Assembly: GCA_947467395.1 (NCBI GenBank)
Contig: CANIIC010000006.1
Span: 1-53,075 of the forward strand
Direction: 5' to 3'
From: Bryobacterales bacterium
GTDB lineage: Bacteria; Acidobacteriota; Terriglobia; Bryobacterales; Bryobacteraceae
Length of the DNA stretch: 53,075 bases
In this document: positions 14,270 to 23,357 of the stretch, one piece after another
How positions within the stretch are numbered: the stretch's first letter is position 1
Layout of the letters: every line of letters starts with the position of its first letter
Made by a program: the position numbers and the translations under genes
The notes under the pieces: model-generated
Databases searched by the model: none
The model's input: only the letters and a program-made list of their open reading frames with translations
Told to the model about the DNA's origin: nothing

Positions 14270-16964
14270 CTAATTCGAGTTCCCGGCCTGCCTCGGCGAG
14301 CTTCCCTTGAGCGGTCAAATTTCGGTAGCGCTCCAGATGTTGCCGGATCGTTTGGATCCTGGAGTCGGATGGCGGAGCTGCTGCAGGTGCCTGAGGCCCG
14401 GTTTGGGTGCTCGTCACCCGAGTGGAAGGCGCCGGCCGAGCTCCTCCCTGCCTCGCGGCCAGCATCTCCAGAGCCTGTGGATAAGTGTCCGCATAGACCA
14501 GATCCTCACCCGAAACCAGAGCCACTTTTTCCAGCTGCGGCATCCGCGCCTGGGCCGCCTGGATGTAGATCGGGGCGACGAACAGGAAGGTGTTGCTCAC
14601 CGGCAGGACCAGCACCTGGCCCCGGAGCACCTGGGAGCCCTGCTGGTTCCACAGGGAGAGGTCCTTCGAAATGACGTCGTCCTGGTTGATGAGTGCCTCC
14701 ACCTGGAGCGGCCCCGGCAGGATCTCCTGCTTCGGGAGCTGGAGGAAGACCAGCTCACCCAGATGTTCACCGTCGCACCGGGCGGCCATGAGGCCGATCA
14801 GGTTCTGCTTGCCGCGGGGGGTGAAGGGAATCGTCAGCAAGAACTCGGGCTTGGTCTCCCCGGGCAGCGTCGCGATCACATACGTCGCGTCGACCGGCTT
14901 CGGCTCCATATTTTGGCTGCTGGTGAACATGGCGAGATCCCAGGAATCGGCGCGGTTGTAGAAGGACTCGGGATTCCGCATGTGATACACGCGGTACATC
15001 TCAGCCTGCGTGCGGAACAGGAACTCCGGGGCGCGCGTATGACGCCGCAGGTCCGCCGGCATGTCCGCGCCGGGCTTCAGCAGCCCCGGGAACAGGTTCT
15101 GGTAGCCCTGAATCAACGGATCGTCGGCATCGAACACATAAATGTTGACGGTGCCGTCGTAAGCGTCCACCGTAGCCTTGACCGAATTCCGAATGTAGTT
15201 GAACGCTTCCCCGTCGGCCCGCAGTCCCCGGGCGTAGGGATGGAGATCACTGGTCGTGTAACCGTCGACCATCCACTGCAGGTGGCCGTCGTCGCCAATA
15301 ACGATGTACGGATCGCCGTCCCATCGAATAAAGGGAGCCAGCGTCTCCAGTCGAGGGCGCACCGCGCGACGCAGCATCATGCGGGTCTCACTGGTCAACG
15401 CATCGGAGAGCACGATGTTCCAGTCACTCAGAGCCCAAGCCGCCGCCAAGCGCAGTCCCGCAGAAGTGAGGAACCCACCCTTGCCTTCATAACGGGTGCT
15501 GACATCTTCCGAACCCGATGGGTAGTTAAACTCCGGCTGCGTCGTGCGAACAAAAACGGGATCATGCGACTGTTCGCCGTAGTAGATCTCAGGCTGTGTC
15601 AGCTTCAAGCCCGGAGCCGTCACTTCAATAGGCGCATTGCGGATCAACAGTTCCGGCAACCCGGCTGAAGTGATGCGATTCGATTCGGCCAGCGCCAATC
15701 CGTAGCCGTGCGTGTAGATCGTATGCGAGATCACCCAGCGATCCTGAGCCGCGCCCAGTTGCTGCAAGTCCAGTTCGCGCGGGGCGACCAGCACCTGCCG
15801 CATCTGTCCGTCGATCGTATAACGGTCGATGTCTGTGTCCGCGTACAGATACGGACGCAGAGGCTGACTCTGGCTCAGCGTGTCGTGAAACGCCTGCCAT
15901 TCCCACAGCCGGACGTTATCCAGCATCGTCGCATTGGCTTGGAAATCGATCGGCGCATCTTTGCGCGCAGCAAAGTCTACTTCCTTCGCCCGCCGATCCA
16001 GCCCGAACGCACTGCGCGTCGCTTCGATGTGGCGCTCCAGATACGGACGCTCCAGGTTCAATTCATTGGGACGAACGTAGAACGAGCTGACCAACGGTGG
16101 CAGAGCCACATCGGCGACCAGCACCAGCGCCATCGACATCGCGAGCTTGCGCCGCCCAAACATCACCAGCACCGCAGCGAGGATCGCCGCTACGGCCTTG
16201 GCGGTCTGCATCGGCAACCCGACGTTCTGCTCCACGTAATCGAGCCCGACCATCAACTCGCCATGGTCGGAATACAGCATCTCGTAGCGCCCCAGCCAGA
16301 AGCTGACGGCTAGCCCCAGCAGAAATAGCGCGATCATCGCCTTGAACAGGTGCGTCTCCAGACTGCCGAGCCGCTTCACGTCATCCCATTCGATCTGGCC
16401 TTGCTTCCACATCTCGGGGAAGCGCAAGCGCAGTTGCCACACTCGAGCGGTCGCATAGTACACAACCGCTCCAGCGGCAGCGCACACAGCCAGAAAGCTG
16501 GCGGCGCTGACATAGAAAGGAAGTTGGAAGAAGTAGAAGCCCAGCGATTCGCCGAAGACCGGATCGCGCCACGCCGATTCGACGGCACGGCCACCGAAAT
16601 AGCGCGCGACCACCCAGCCATCGACGGCTGAAGCCAACAGGAAGAACGCCAACACCATCGCGGCGAGCGTCGCCAGCCGGGCGTATCCGCGATGCTCACG
16701 CAAACCCGTTCCCGCGTATTTCATCCCGCGAGCATGCGCCCACCACAGCGTGACGAACAGCACCAGCCACTGCACGACGACCGGCGCCCAGCGATACAGC
16801 CACATGCGAGCCCAGGTATCGACCTGGCCCATCTCGCCCCACCAGTTGTAATCGAGGATGAGACCGGCGATACTGCGGCTGCCGAGGAACAACACGACCA
16901 AGGCGGCTAGGATCAGCAGACCTTTCGGACGAGGGGTTGTACCAGAGGGAAGGGTGGGGTTCAC
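14250..16964 (-). CDS. UPF0182 family large membrane protein (COG1615)
   Basis: 904 residues from a GTG; AAGGG abuts the start codon. The N-terminal third (about residues 15-320) has around seven membrane helices, including GLILDYNWWGEMGQVDTW, typical of UPF0182. The rest is a large, probably extracytoplasmic domain containing HTIYTHGYGLALAESN, RYEGKGG and FTPRGKQNLIGLMAARCDG, the best conserved parts of the family. The C-terminus has a low-complexity Ala/Pro/Thr linker and a short helical tail. No biochemical role is established for UPF0182. The stop of the TonB-like gene is nine bases upstream, so the two are probably one transcript. Confidence 0.92.
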   Translation of the reverse strand: MNPTLPSGTTPRPKGLLILAALVVLFLGSRSIAGLILDYNWWGEMGQVDTWARMWLYRWAPVVVQWLVLFVTLWWAHARGMKYAGTGLREHRGYARLATLAAMVLAFFLLASAVDGWVVARYFGGRAVESAWRDPVFGESLGFYFFQLPFYVSAASFLAVCAAAGAVVYYATARVWQLRLRFPEMWKQGQIEWDDVKRLGSLETHLFKAMIALFLLGLAVSFWLGRYEMLYSDHGELMVGLDYVEQNVGLPMQTAKAVAAILAAVLVMFGRRKLAMSMALVLVADVALPPLVSSFYVRPNELNLERPYLERHIEATRSAFGLDRRAKEVDFAARKDAPIDFQANATMLDNVRLWEWQAFHDTLSQSQPLRPYLYADTDIDRYTIDGQMRQVLVAPRELDLQQLGAAQDRWVISHTIYTHGYGLALAESNRITSAGLPELLIRNAPIEVTAPGLKLTQPEIYYGEQSHDPVFVRTTQPEFNYPSGSEDVSTRYEGKGGFLTSAGLRLAAAWALSDWNIVLSDALTSETRMMLRRAVRPRLETLAPFIRWDGDPYIVIGDDGHLQWMVDGYTTSDLHPYARGLRADGEAFNYIRNSVKATVDAYDGTVNIYVFDADDPLIQGYQNLFPGLLKPGADMPADLRRHTRAPEFLFRTQAEMYRVYHMRNPESFYNRADSWDLAMFTSSQNMEPKPVDATYVIATLPGETKPEFLLTIPFTPRGKQNLIGLMAARCDGEHLGELVFLQLPKQEILPGPLQVEALINQDDVISKDLSLWNQQGSQVLRGQVLVLPVSNTFLFVAPIYIQAAQARMPQLEKVALVSGEDLVYADTYPQALEMLAARQGGARPAPSTRVTSTQTGPQAPAAAPPSDSRIQTIRQHLERYRNLTAQGKLAEAGRELELVESLVK

Positions 16965-16973
16965 CCCTTCAGG

Positions 16974-17939
16974 CTACAGTAAGTGGAAGCTGACAGCGAT
17001 GGTGGCCTGCACGGCGACGGGCTTGCCGTCTTTCATGCCGGGCTTGAAGCGCCATTTGCGAACGGCTTCAATCGCTTTTTCGTCCAGACCCAGGCCAAGC
17101 TTGCGCGTGACCTTGATGTCCTGCGGGACGCCCTTTTCGTCGACGATCACCGAGAGCCATACTTCACCTTGGTATTTCGCCTTGCGGGCTTCTTCGGAAT
17201 ATTCAGGCTCCGGCTTGTAGGTGGCCTGCGGAGCACTCACGCCGCCGCCGATCTTGTACACACCGCCGCCGAATCCACCGCCACTGCCCGGACCCACGCC
17301 CGCGCCTTTGCCCGGACCAATACCGCCACCGCCGCCAATACCGGTGGACGCCGGGCCGATGCCCGCCAGCGGGTCACCGAAGTTCGCAGCGTCGATATTC
17401 GGCAGGTCAGCCGACGCAATGATCGTCGGATCCATTGCCAGTTTCGGATTATCCACGGTCCGTGAAGGCGGGACGAACTGCTTCGGAGCAACCTTGGGTA
17501 GCTTGCCCTTCGATTCCGGAATTTTGTCGGCACCACCACCGCCACCACCCGACATCTCCTTCTGAGGAGGCAACGGTGGGGGCTTGCGAACCGCCAGGTT
17601 CGGCGCGATCAGGATCACCTTCTCTTTGATCGCTTCCTGAACAACCTTGTTCGTACCGATCAGCAACAGCAGGCCCAGAATACTGAGGTTGATAACAACA
17701 GACAGCACCCCAGCCTTCCATTCATTGCCCGCATAACTGTTGGAATACTTGATCTCGACCGGCTTCGAAGTTACTTCCAAAGGAGGCAGCTTCGGCGGGT
17801 TGATCAGTTCTTTGATGCCCTGAATCAGGCTCACCAATACGGGCGTATTGACGGAAGCAGGGGTCAGCAGATGGTCCAGATGCGAGTCTGCATCGTTGTG
17901 GTCGCGATTCGGATGGTTGCCGGGAAGCTGTTCTGCCAT
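16974..17939 (-). CDS. Energy transducer TonB-family protein
   Basis: 321 residues. ATG at 17939 with GGAGG upstream. A cytoplasmic N-terminus of about 75 residues, one membrane helix (AGVLSVVINLSILGLLLLIG), then a periplasmic part with KPPPLPPQK and long glycine-rich stretches, ending in a TonB C-terminal domain: YKPEPEYSEEARKAKYQGEV, VTRKLGLGLDEKAIEAVRKW and RFKPGMKDGKPV. TonB proteins pass energy from ExbB/ExbD to outer-membrane receptors such as the one at 4000-7266. ExbB/ExbD are not in view. The linker is glycine- rather than proline-rich, and the long cytoplasmic tail is unlike classical TonB. Confidence 0.9.
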   Translation of the reverse strand: MAEQLPGNHPNRDHNDADSHLDHLLTPASVNTPVLVSLIQGIKELINPPKLPPLEVTSKPVEIKYSNSYAGNEWKAGVLSVVINLSILGLLLLIGTNKVVQEAIKEKVILIAPNLAVRKPPPLPPQKEMSGGGGGGADKIPESKGKLPKVAPKQFVPPSRTVDNPKLAMDPTIIASADLPNIDAANFGDPLAGIGPASTGIGGGGGIGPGKGAGVGPGSGGGFGGGVYKIGGGVSAPQATYKPEPEYSEEARKAKYQGEVWLSVIVDEKGVPQDIKVTRKLGLGLDEKAIEAVRKWRFKPGMKDGKPVAVQATIAVSFHLL

Positions 17940-17947
17940 ATGCCTCC

Positions 17948-17960
17948 GCCTACAGTAGGC
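17948..17960. repeat. Short inverted repeat upstream of the TonB-like gene
   Basis: GCCTAC-A-GTAGGC, arms of six bases, nine bases ahead of the start codon and next to the ribosome-binding site. The single-base centre is too tight for an RNA hairpin, so if it matters it is a DNA-binding dyad. The rest of the 122-base gap (17940-18061) holds a possible -10, TAGACT, at 18029-18034 and nothing else I can name. Confidence 0.3.
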
Positions 17961-18061
17961 TGGTACCTCTTTGGACGCCTACCGCAAGCGCCGCGTTTCA
18001 ATTTCGTGGAGCCCTATCTACTACTTGGAGTCTAACATACACATTTACGGAACGGATGTCT

Positions 18062-18685
18062 TCAAAGTTCCAAGAACTCTTGCGTTCTTGCCCACATAGC
18101 GTCCAACACATCGGTCAGTTCGTGGCCCGATTCCATCAATTGGACCTGAGCGTTCGGATGCCCCGCGGCGAACCTTAGAGAGACCTCAGCCGGAACCACA
18201 TCATCTTTCGTCCCATGGAAGATCAAGGCGGGCTGGCGGGCATCGGGTTCATCGGGATGCCGCTCGGAATCCTCCATCAGTTCGTATCCCAGCTGCATCG
18301 GCCGCCCCTCGCCGTAGTGGAACACCGGCGTGGACCCGGCCGCTTTCCAGTTCGCCAACTGGGCCTCGGTATAGCGCTGCCGCCAACGGCTGGGGAACTG
18401 GAACGCAGGGGCCAGCAGCACCAACTTCTCGATTTCCGGATGCTGTGACGCATACAGCGCCGCGAGATACCCGCCCATGCTGGAGCCGAACAACACGCTC
18501 GGTCGCCCGCCTACAGTTTCGTGGATTACACGCAGTTGTCCGGTCAGGGTCAGATGCTCGAAATCGCCGCCGTCCAACTGCGGGATATCTACATCCACAC
18601 CGCTGGCGGTGAGTTGCCGCTTGAAGAACTGGGCCTTGCTGGAACGCGGGCTCGATGCGAACCCGTGCAGATACACAACGCGCAC
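18062..18685 (-). CDS. Small alpha/beta hydrolase (YqiA/UPF0227-like)
   Basis: 207 residues from a GTG that directly abuts the stop codon of the upstream gene (TAA then GTG), so translation is coupled. Starts MRVVYLHGFASSPRSSK, the oxyanion strand-turn of YqiA-like esterases. Nucleophile elbow GSSMGG (Ser69), Asp in HGTKDDVVP (161/162) and His in ESGHELTD (188) complete the triad. No signal peptide, so cytoplasmic. YqiA-type enzymes cleave short acyl esters; the physiological substrate is unknown. Confidence 0.88.
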   Translation of the reverse strand: MRVVYLHGFASSPRSSKAQFFKRQLTASGVDVDIPQLDGGDFEHLTLTGQLRVIHETVGGRPSVLFGSSMGGYLAALYASQHPEIEKLVLLAPAFQFPSRWRQRYTEAQLANWKAAGSTPVFHYGEGRPMQLGYELMEDSERHPDEPDARQPALIFHGTKDDVVPAEVSLRFAAGHPNAQVQLMESGHELTDVLDAMWARTQEFLEL

Positions 18686-19558
18686 TTATTGAGGATCCTC
18701 CGCTTCAAAGATGATGTCGGCAGAGGCTCCGAAGCGTCGGAAACCTTCGTAGGTGAAGTGATTTTCCGCCGTCACCTCGCCGTTGCGGCTCTCTCGATGA
18801 TCGGTACGCACCGGCAGCACAATGCCGTAGCCGGACATCGCGTATTCGACGCTGGCCTCCTGCCGCTGAGCATCCTCTCCGGACCGGATCGAAATCCGCA
18901 CCGGCTGGTAGGTATCTTCGTTCACCCAGATCTCGCCGCTCACCTCCAGTGCCGTAGCCACTTTGCTGCGCGCGTCAATCACCGTGACTGGATTGGGACC
19001 ATCAATCTGCCGGTAGGAGAAGACCAGCACCGGCCGGTCACTCTGGGTCGCCCTACGAACAAAACCGAATTCGTAGCGGCCGATATTGCCGGGCGTGAAC
19101 AAAAGAATCACCTGTCCGAAGTCCGTAACGGCGCCCTGCAGTCCATAGTTCGCGAACTGTTCCAGCAGCTCCCGCTTGCGCCCTTGATCATCGGCCAGAA
19201 TCAGCTTGGCCAGCGCTTCCGGCCCTTTGTTCTTGACTGGCTTGCCATCCACGGACGTCACCTGCCGCAGTTCGTGGAGGCTACCTTCCCCGAAGGTCGA
19301 AAACGCGTACTCGGAGACAATCTTGCGTTGTTGCCACTCCACCGGTGGAGAGCGCTTGGCATTATCGCCCACGCGGACGCGGAAACGTTTGGGTGGTTTT
19401 TGTGCTCTCTGTTCCAGAGTCTCAACACCTAGGACCCGGGGCGCGGCGCGTTCAAAGGCGGAGGCTTCTTCAGCCAGACGCAACGCCAGCCGCTGGGTTC
19501 GTTCGTCCGCGCGAACTGAGACCGTCAATGCCAGGAGCAACCACCAAATTCGAACCAT
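18686..19558 (-). CDS. Exported protein of unknown function
   Basis: 290 residues. Signal peptide MVRIWWLLLALTVSVRA, then a helical stretch and a mainly beta region with LVFSYRQIDGPNPVTVID, LEVSGEIWVNEDTYQPVRI and a final HFTYEGFRRFG. The later part resembles the unclosed beta-barrel seen in LolA/LppX-like periplasmic proteins and in uncharacterised acidobacterial exported proteins; this is an impression from strand pattern only. TAGACT ends nine bases before the ATG. It is followed without gap by the small hydrolase. Confidence 0.75.
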   Translation of the reverse strand: MVRIWWLLLALTVSVRADERTQRLALRLAEEASAFERAAPRVLGVETLEQRAQKPPKRFRVRVGDNAKRSPPVEWQQRKIVSEYAFSTFGEGSLHELRQVTSVDGKPVKNKGPEALAKLILADDQGRKRELLEQFANYGLQGAVTDFGQVILLFTPGNIGRYEFGFVRRATQSDRPVLVFSYRQIDGPNPVTVIDARSKVATALEVSGEIWVNEDTYQPVRISIRSGEDAQRQEASVEYAMSGYGIVLPVRTDHRESRNGEVTAENHFTYEGFRRFGASADIIFEAEDPQ

Positions 19559-19567
19559 CTGACTTTC

Positions 19568-19573
19568 AGTCTA
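19568..19573 (-). promoter_or_regulatory. Putative -10 (TAGACT), leaderless-type, for the gene at 18686-19558
   Basis: TAGACT ends nine bases ahead of the ATG at 19558. No ribosome-binding site lies between. It shares a 50-base divergent intergenic region with the glycosyltransferase promoter. Confidence 0.4.
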
Positions 19574-19589
19574 GCTCCCTTAAAGACGC

Positions 19590-19595
19590 TATACT
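19590..19595 (+). promoter_or_regulatory. Putative -10 (TATACT) of the surface-glycan cluster
   Basis: TATACT lies 13 bases before the ATG at 19609, with GAGAGG between them as a ribosome-binding site. It is the only promoter-like site before the four-gene cluster 19609-24503. Confidence 0.45.
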
Positions 19596-19608
19596 GAGAG
19601 GCGCAAGC

Positions 19609-20754
19609 ATGCGATTCTCAGTTGACGCGCACGCCATCGGCTGTCATCTGACGGGGAATGAAGTTTATATCCGCAATCTCTTGAATGAGTTTGCGCACCT
19701 GGATCAGGATAGTCACGTCGTCGCGTACATTTCGAAGCCCAACGCGCCGGAGTTTATTCCGAAGCGCTTCGAAACGCGCTGGGTTTCCGACAATCCCTAC
19801 AAACGCCTCGCCTGGGACATGCCGCGTCACGTAGCGCACGACCATCCCGACCTGCTGCACGTCCAGTACACCGGCCCGCTCGGCACCTCTGTGCCCTTGG
19901 TGGTCAGCATCCACGACGTCAGCTATCTGGAACATCCCGAATATTTCAGCACCTTCCGCGCAACGCAGCTCAAGCTGACCGTGAAGCGCACTGCGGAACG
20001 CGCGGCGAAGATTCTAACGCCCAGCGAATTCTCCAAAACCGCGATCATGCGCCACTACGGCATCGAAGATGAGCGCGTCGTGGTGGTTCCGAATGCCGTC
20101 TCCAGCCAGTTCGTTCCGATGGATCGCAACCAGGCGCAAGCCCGCATCCAACGGAAGCTCGGGATCCCAGCCCCGTTCGTTCTTACTATTGGGGACTTGC
20201 AGCCGCGCAAGAATCACATGGGCCTGCTGCACGCCTTCGAACAGGTGATCGCGTCTCACCCGAAGCTGCCGCACCACTTGGTCTTCGCTGGCAAAGAAAC
20301 CTGGTATTCCCCGCGCCTACATGAAGCCGTCGCGAAGTCCAAGGTAGCCGATCGCATCCATTTCACCGGCTTCGTGGAAGATGAGGACGTGGTTACGCTC
20401 TACGGAGCCTGTGACCTGTTCGTGTACCCGTCGTTTTACGAAGGCTTCGGCCTGCCGATCCTGGAAGCCATGGCCTGCGGTCGCGCTGTCGCGTGTTCCA
20501 ATGCAACTGCTATGCCGGAAGTCGCCGGCTCCGCCGCGCTCCTGTTCGATCCGAAAAATACGGAAGAAATGGCTCACATGATCTGCGATGCGCTGTTGAA
20601 TCCGGATGTCCGCACACGCCTCGAACTGCTGGGCCCGCAGCATGCCGCCACGTTCAGCTGGGAGAAGGCGGCCGCCGAAACCTTGAACGTGTACTACGAG
20701 GTGGCCGGTGCCGCTCGACGCGTGGAAGTCGCCGTCAAAGCGGGTGTCGCGTGA
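19609..20754 (+). CDS. Glycosyltransferase family 4 (GT-B)
   Basis: 381 residues. The ATG at 19609, with GAGAGG upstream, is chosen over a much longer open frame because the GT-B fold begins here (MRFSVDAHAIG, then a glycine-rich loop HLTGNEVYIRNLL). The C-terminal nucleotide-sugar-binding half has IGDLQPRKNHMGLLHAF, HFTGFVEDEDV and the EX7E motif in YEGFGLPILEAMACG. GT4 enzymes transfer sugars from nucleotide-sugar donors with retention, usually on the cytoplasmic membrane face. It starts a four-gene plus-strand cluster and overlaps the next gene by GTGA, so the products are probably made together. Confidence 0.93.
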   Translation: MRFSVDAHAIGCHLTGNEVYIRNLLNEFAHLDQDSHVVAYISKPNAPEFIPKRFETRWVSDNPYKRLAWDMPRHVAHDHPDLLHVQYTGPLGTSVPLVVSIHDVSYLEHPEYFSTFRATQLKLTVKRTAERAAKILTPSEFSKTAIMRHYGIEDERVVVVPNAVSSQFVPMDRNQAQARIQRKLGIPAPFVLTIGDLQPRKNHMGLLHAFEQVIASHPKLPHHLVFAGKETWYSPRLHEAVAKSKVADRIHFTGFVEDEDVVTLYGACDLFVYPSFYEGFGLPILEAMACGRAVACSNATAMPEVAGSAALLFDPKNTEEMAHMICDALLNPDVRTRLELLGPQHAATFSWEKAAAETLNVYYEVAGAARRVEVAVKAGVA

Positions 20755-21410
20755 AGCATCTCATTCTGACTGCGGCTCTGCTCTGTGCCGCAGCCAACGC
20801 CGAATCGCTCCACTACACCATCAACTGGCAGAGCGGACTCAGCCTTGGAGAAGGCGCGCTCATATCAACGAAATCGGCCGAAGGTGTTTGGTCCTCCGAA
20901 CTCACGCTGGACGCGGCCGTGCCCGGCTTCACCATTCGCGACGAATATCGCTCGAAGGCCAACGCGGGTTTCTGTTCGGACTGGCTCGAACGGACCACGA
21001 TTCGTGGCTCCCGCAAGAACAGCGAGAAAGTCACCTTCGATCAGGAACATCACAATCTCAAGCGTGAAACGCAGGGCGGAGGGAACAGCCAGTCGCAGAT
21101 CGCCGATTGCGGGCGCGACGCTCTCACGTTCCTGCAGTATGTGCGGCAAGAACTATCGCAGGGCCGCATCGCGCCGAATCAGCCCGTCTACCTGGGTTCG
21201 AAGTATGACCTGCAACTAACCTACACCGGCACTGAATCGATCAAACAAGCCGACCAGCGCATCGAAGCCGACAAAGTTCGCGTCTCCATTCACGGACCGA
21301 AGTCGGATCTCACCATCGAGCTGTACTTCGCGCGAGACGATGTGCGGACGCCCGTGCTGGCGCGCTTGCCGCTCGCGCTCGGCGTGTTCACAGTGGAGTT
21401 GCTGCCGTAG
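20751..21410 (+). CDS. DUF3108 exported protein
   Basis: 219 residues from a GTG overlapping the stop of the glycosyltransferase (GTGA). The signal peptide is MKHLILTAALLCAAANAE. The mature part is a mostly beta protein matching DUF3108: LHYTINWQSGLSLGEG at the start, CGRDALTFLQYVRQEL in the middle, VYLGSKYDLQLTYTG after it, and VLARLPLALGVFTVELL at the end. DUF3108 proteins are predicted periplasmic lipid-binding-like barrels of unknown role. Its position between two cytoplasmic glycan-assembly genes suggests a periplasmic part in the same glycan pathway. Confidence 0.8.
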   Translation: MKHLILTAALLCAAANAESLHYTINWQSGLSLGEGALISTKSAEGVWSSELTLDAAVPGFTIRDEYRSKANAGFCSDWLERTTIRGSRKNSEKVTFDQEHHNLKRETQGGGNSQSQIADCGRDALTFLQYVRQELSQGRIAPNQPVYLGSKYDLQLTYTGTESIKQADQRIEADKVRVSIHGPKSDLTIELYFARDDVRTPVLARLPLALGVFTVELLP

Positions 21411-21415
21411 CGCCC

Positions 21416-23356
21416 ATGCGCCTCGCGTTCTTCTCTCCCCTGCCCCCCGCGCGTAGCGGCATCGCCGATTATTCGGAGGAGTTGTTGCTTCATCTGCGCA
21501 AGCTCGCGGAGATCGACACGTTCAGCGAACAACCCGCTGTCTTCGATCCCGCCGGTTACGACACGTGCGTCTACCAGCTGGGCAACAATCCGTTTCACAC
21601 CTTCGCCTATGAAGCCGCGATGCAGCATCCCGGTATCGTGGTGCTGCACGAAGCGAACCTGCATCACCTGGTCGCGGATCTGACCATCAAGCGCGGCAAT
21701 TGGGATGCGTACCTGAAAGAAGTGGAAGTCGACGGCGGCGCGGAAGCGCTCGCGTATGCGAAGCGCTACGTGCAGCCGGTGCGCCGCGGGCCGGACTACG
21801 ATCTTCCGCTACTCACCAGCATCCTGAGACGTTCTAAAGCCGTGATCGTGCATAGCGAGACCGTGGCACAAGTCGTTCGGCAGCGCGGCTTCAAAGGACC
21901 GATCGCCAAGATCCCGCACGGGGCCTGGACCGTCGATACCGACGGCTCACCGTGGCGCGCGAAGCTTGGGCTGGCGGCGAATGTTCCGCTATTCGGCATC
22001 TTCGGTTTTCTGAAGCCGTACAAGCGCATCGCCGAATCGCTGCGGGCGTTCCGACGCGTAATTGCGGAGCACCCGGAAGCTCGCTTGATCCTGGTCGGCG
22101 AGGCACATCCGGAGTTGCCGCTGGCAAATCTGATTTCGTCACTCGGCCTCGGTGCCCACGCCCGTCACATCGACTACGCGCCCATCGAAGACTTCAACGG
22201 CTACTTGGCCGCGTGCAACGCGATCCTGAATCTGCGTTACCCCACGGTCGGCGAGACTTCGGGCACCCTGCTCCGTTCGCTCGGCATGGGCAAGCCTGTG
22301 TTGATCAGCGAGATCGGCAGCTTCTCCGAATACCCGGACGACATCTGTCTCAAAGTTCCCGTCGACGCCAGCGAAGAAGAACACATCTACGAGTACCTAA
22401 AGCTCCTCGTCGAGCGCCCGGAAGTCGGCCGCGCTCTGGGCCTGCAAGCGCGCAAGTGGGTGGAACGCGAGTGCAACTGGCCCTCGGTCGCCCAGCGCTA
22501 TGCAGAATTCGCGCATGCCGTCGCTAACGGTACCGCGCAAATCGTCGAGACACCGCCCGCACCTGTCGACGTTCCCGCAGAGTACATCCTGTCGTGGACT
22601 AAAGAAGAAGACGGTTCGCGCGGTTACGCCAAGACGCACCAGACACGACTCAAGAAGACGCTCGACGTCACGCCGCCCGGCGGCCCTGGCGATCGTGCGC
22701 TGGAGATGGGCGCCTATCTCCAGATCACACCCGCACTACGCACCAAGCTCGGCTATGGCGAGGTGCGCGGCTGCTATTTCGGCACGCTCGGCAAAGTGGA
22801 CCATCGCACCGTCACATCCGAAGACGGCGAGACGTTCGACTGCGATATCGATCACTTCGACGCGGAGCAGGATCCGTTCCCGTACGAAGACAACTCCTTC
22901 GCGACCGTACTGTGCTGTGAGCTGATCGAGCACTTGCCCACCGACCCGATGCACATGATGAGCGAGCTGAATCGCATCATCCGTCCCGGCGGCCATCTGG
23001 TGATCACCACGCCCAATGTCGCGTCGCTGCGTGCGCTGGCGGGCATCCTGCAGGGCTACCATCCGATGCTGTTCCCGGCCTACATCAAGCCGAACCCCGG
23101 TGGCGATCCCGATCCGCGCCACGCACGCGAGTACACACCGCGGGAGCTGGAAGCGCTATTCCAGAACTCTGGCTTCGAAGTAACGTTGCTCGAAACCGGC
23201 CCGTTCCTCGATGAGCCGACACCCGACCTTCGCTGGGTGGAACACCTCCTCGACACCTATATCCTGGACCCGAAGCATCGCGGCGACGGCATCTACATCG
23301 TTGGCCGCAAGACCGGTCCCATCAGACAGCGTTATCCTGACTGGCTGTACAGCTAG
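21416..23356 (+). CDS. Fusion protein: glycosyltransferase (GT4) plus SAM-dependent methyltransferase
   Basis: 646 residues, ATG five bases after the DUF3108 stop. Residues 1 to about 375 form a GT4-type GT-B enzyme: FSPLPPARSGIADYSEELL, GIFGFLKPYKRI, a donor-site region LNLRYPTVGETSGTLLRSLG and GKPVLISEIGSFSE. Residues about 420-600 are a class I methyltransferase: DFATVLCCELIEHL-type motif (FATVLCCELIEHLPTDP) and LNRIIRPGGHLVITTPN, although the usual glycine-rich SAM loop is weak (ALEMGAYLQ). A single chain that adds a sugar and methylates it, or its partner, would fit capping or modification of a surface glycan before export by the next gene's product. Confidence 0.88.
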   Translation: MRLAFFSPLPPARSGIADYSEELLLHLRKLAEIDTFSEQPAVFDPAGYDTCVYQLGNNPFHTFAYEAAMQHPGIVVLHEANLHHLVADLTIKRGNWDAYLKEVEVDGGAEALAYAKRYVQPVRRGPDYDLPLLTSILRRSKAVIVHSETVAQVVRQRGFKGPIAKIPHGAWTVDTDGSPWRAKLGLAANVPLFGIFGFLKPYKRIAESLRAFRRVIAEHPEARLILVGEAHPELPLANLISSLGLGAHARHIDYAPIEDFNGYLAACNAILNLRYPTVGETSGTLLRSLGMGKPVLISEIGSFSEYPDDICLKVPVDASEEEHIYEYLKLLVERPEVGRALGLQARKWVERECNWPSVAQRYAEFAHAVANGTAQIVETPPAPVDVPAEYILSWTKEEDGSRGYAKTHQTRLKKTLDVTPPGGPGDRALEMGAYLQITPALRTKLGYGEVRGCYFGTLGKVDHRTVTSEDGETFDCDIDHFDAEQDPFPYEDNSFATVLCCELIEHLPTDPMHMMSELNRIIRPGGHLVITTPNVASLRALAGILQGYHPMLFPAYIKPNPGGDPDPRHAREYTPRELEALFQNSGFEVTLLETGPFLDEPTPDLRWVEHLLDTYILDPKHRGDGIYIVGRKTGPIRQRYPDWLYS

Positions 23357-23357
23357 C

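Noticed and set aside
14307-15668. Plus-strand open frame of 453 codons
   Set aside because: Antisense to UPF0182; its translation is rich in Arg, His and Gln with no domain or signal, while the minus strand encodes a full conserved protein.
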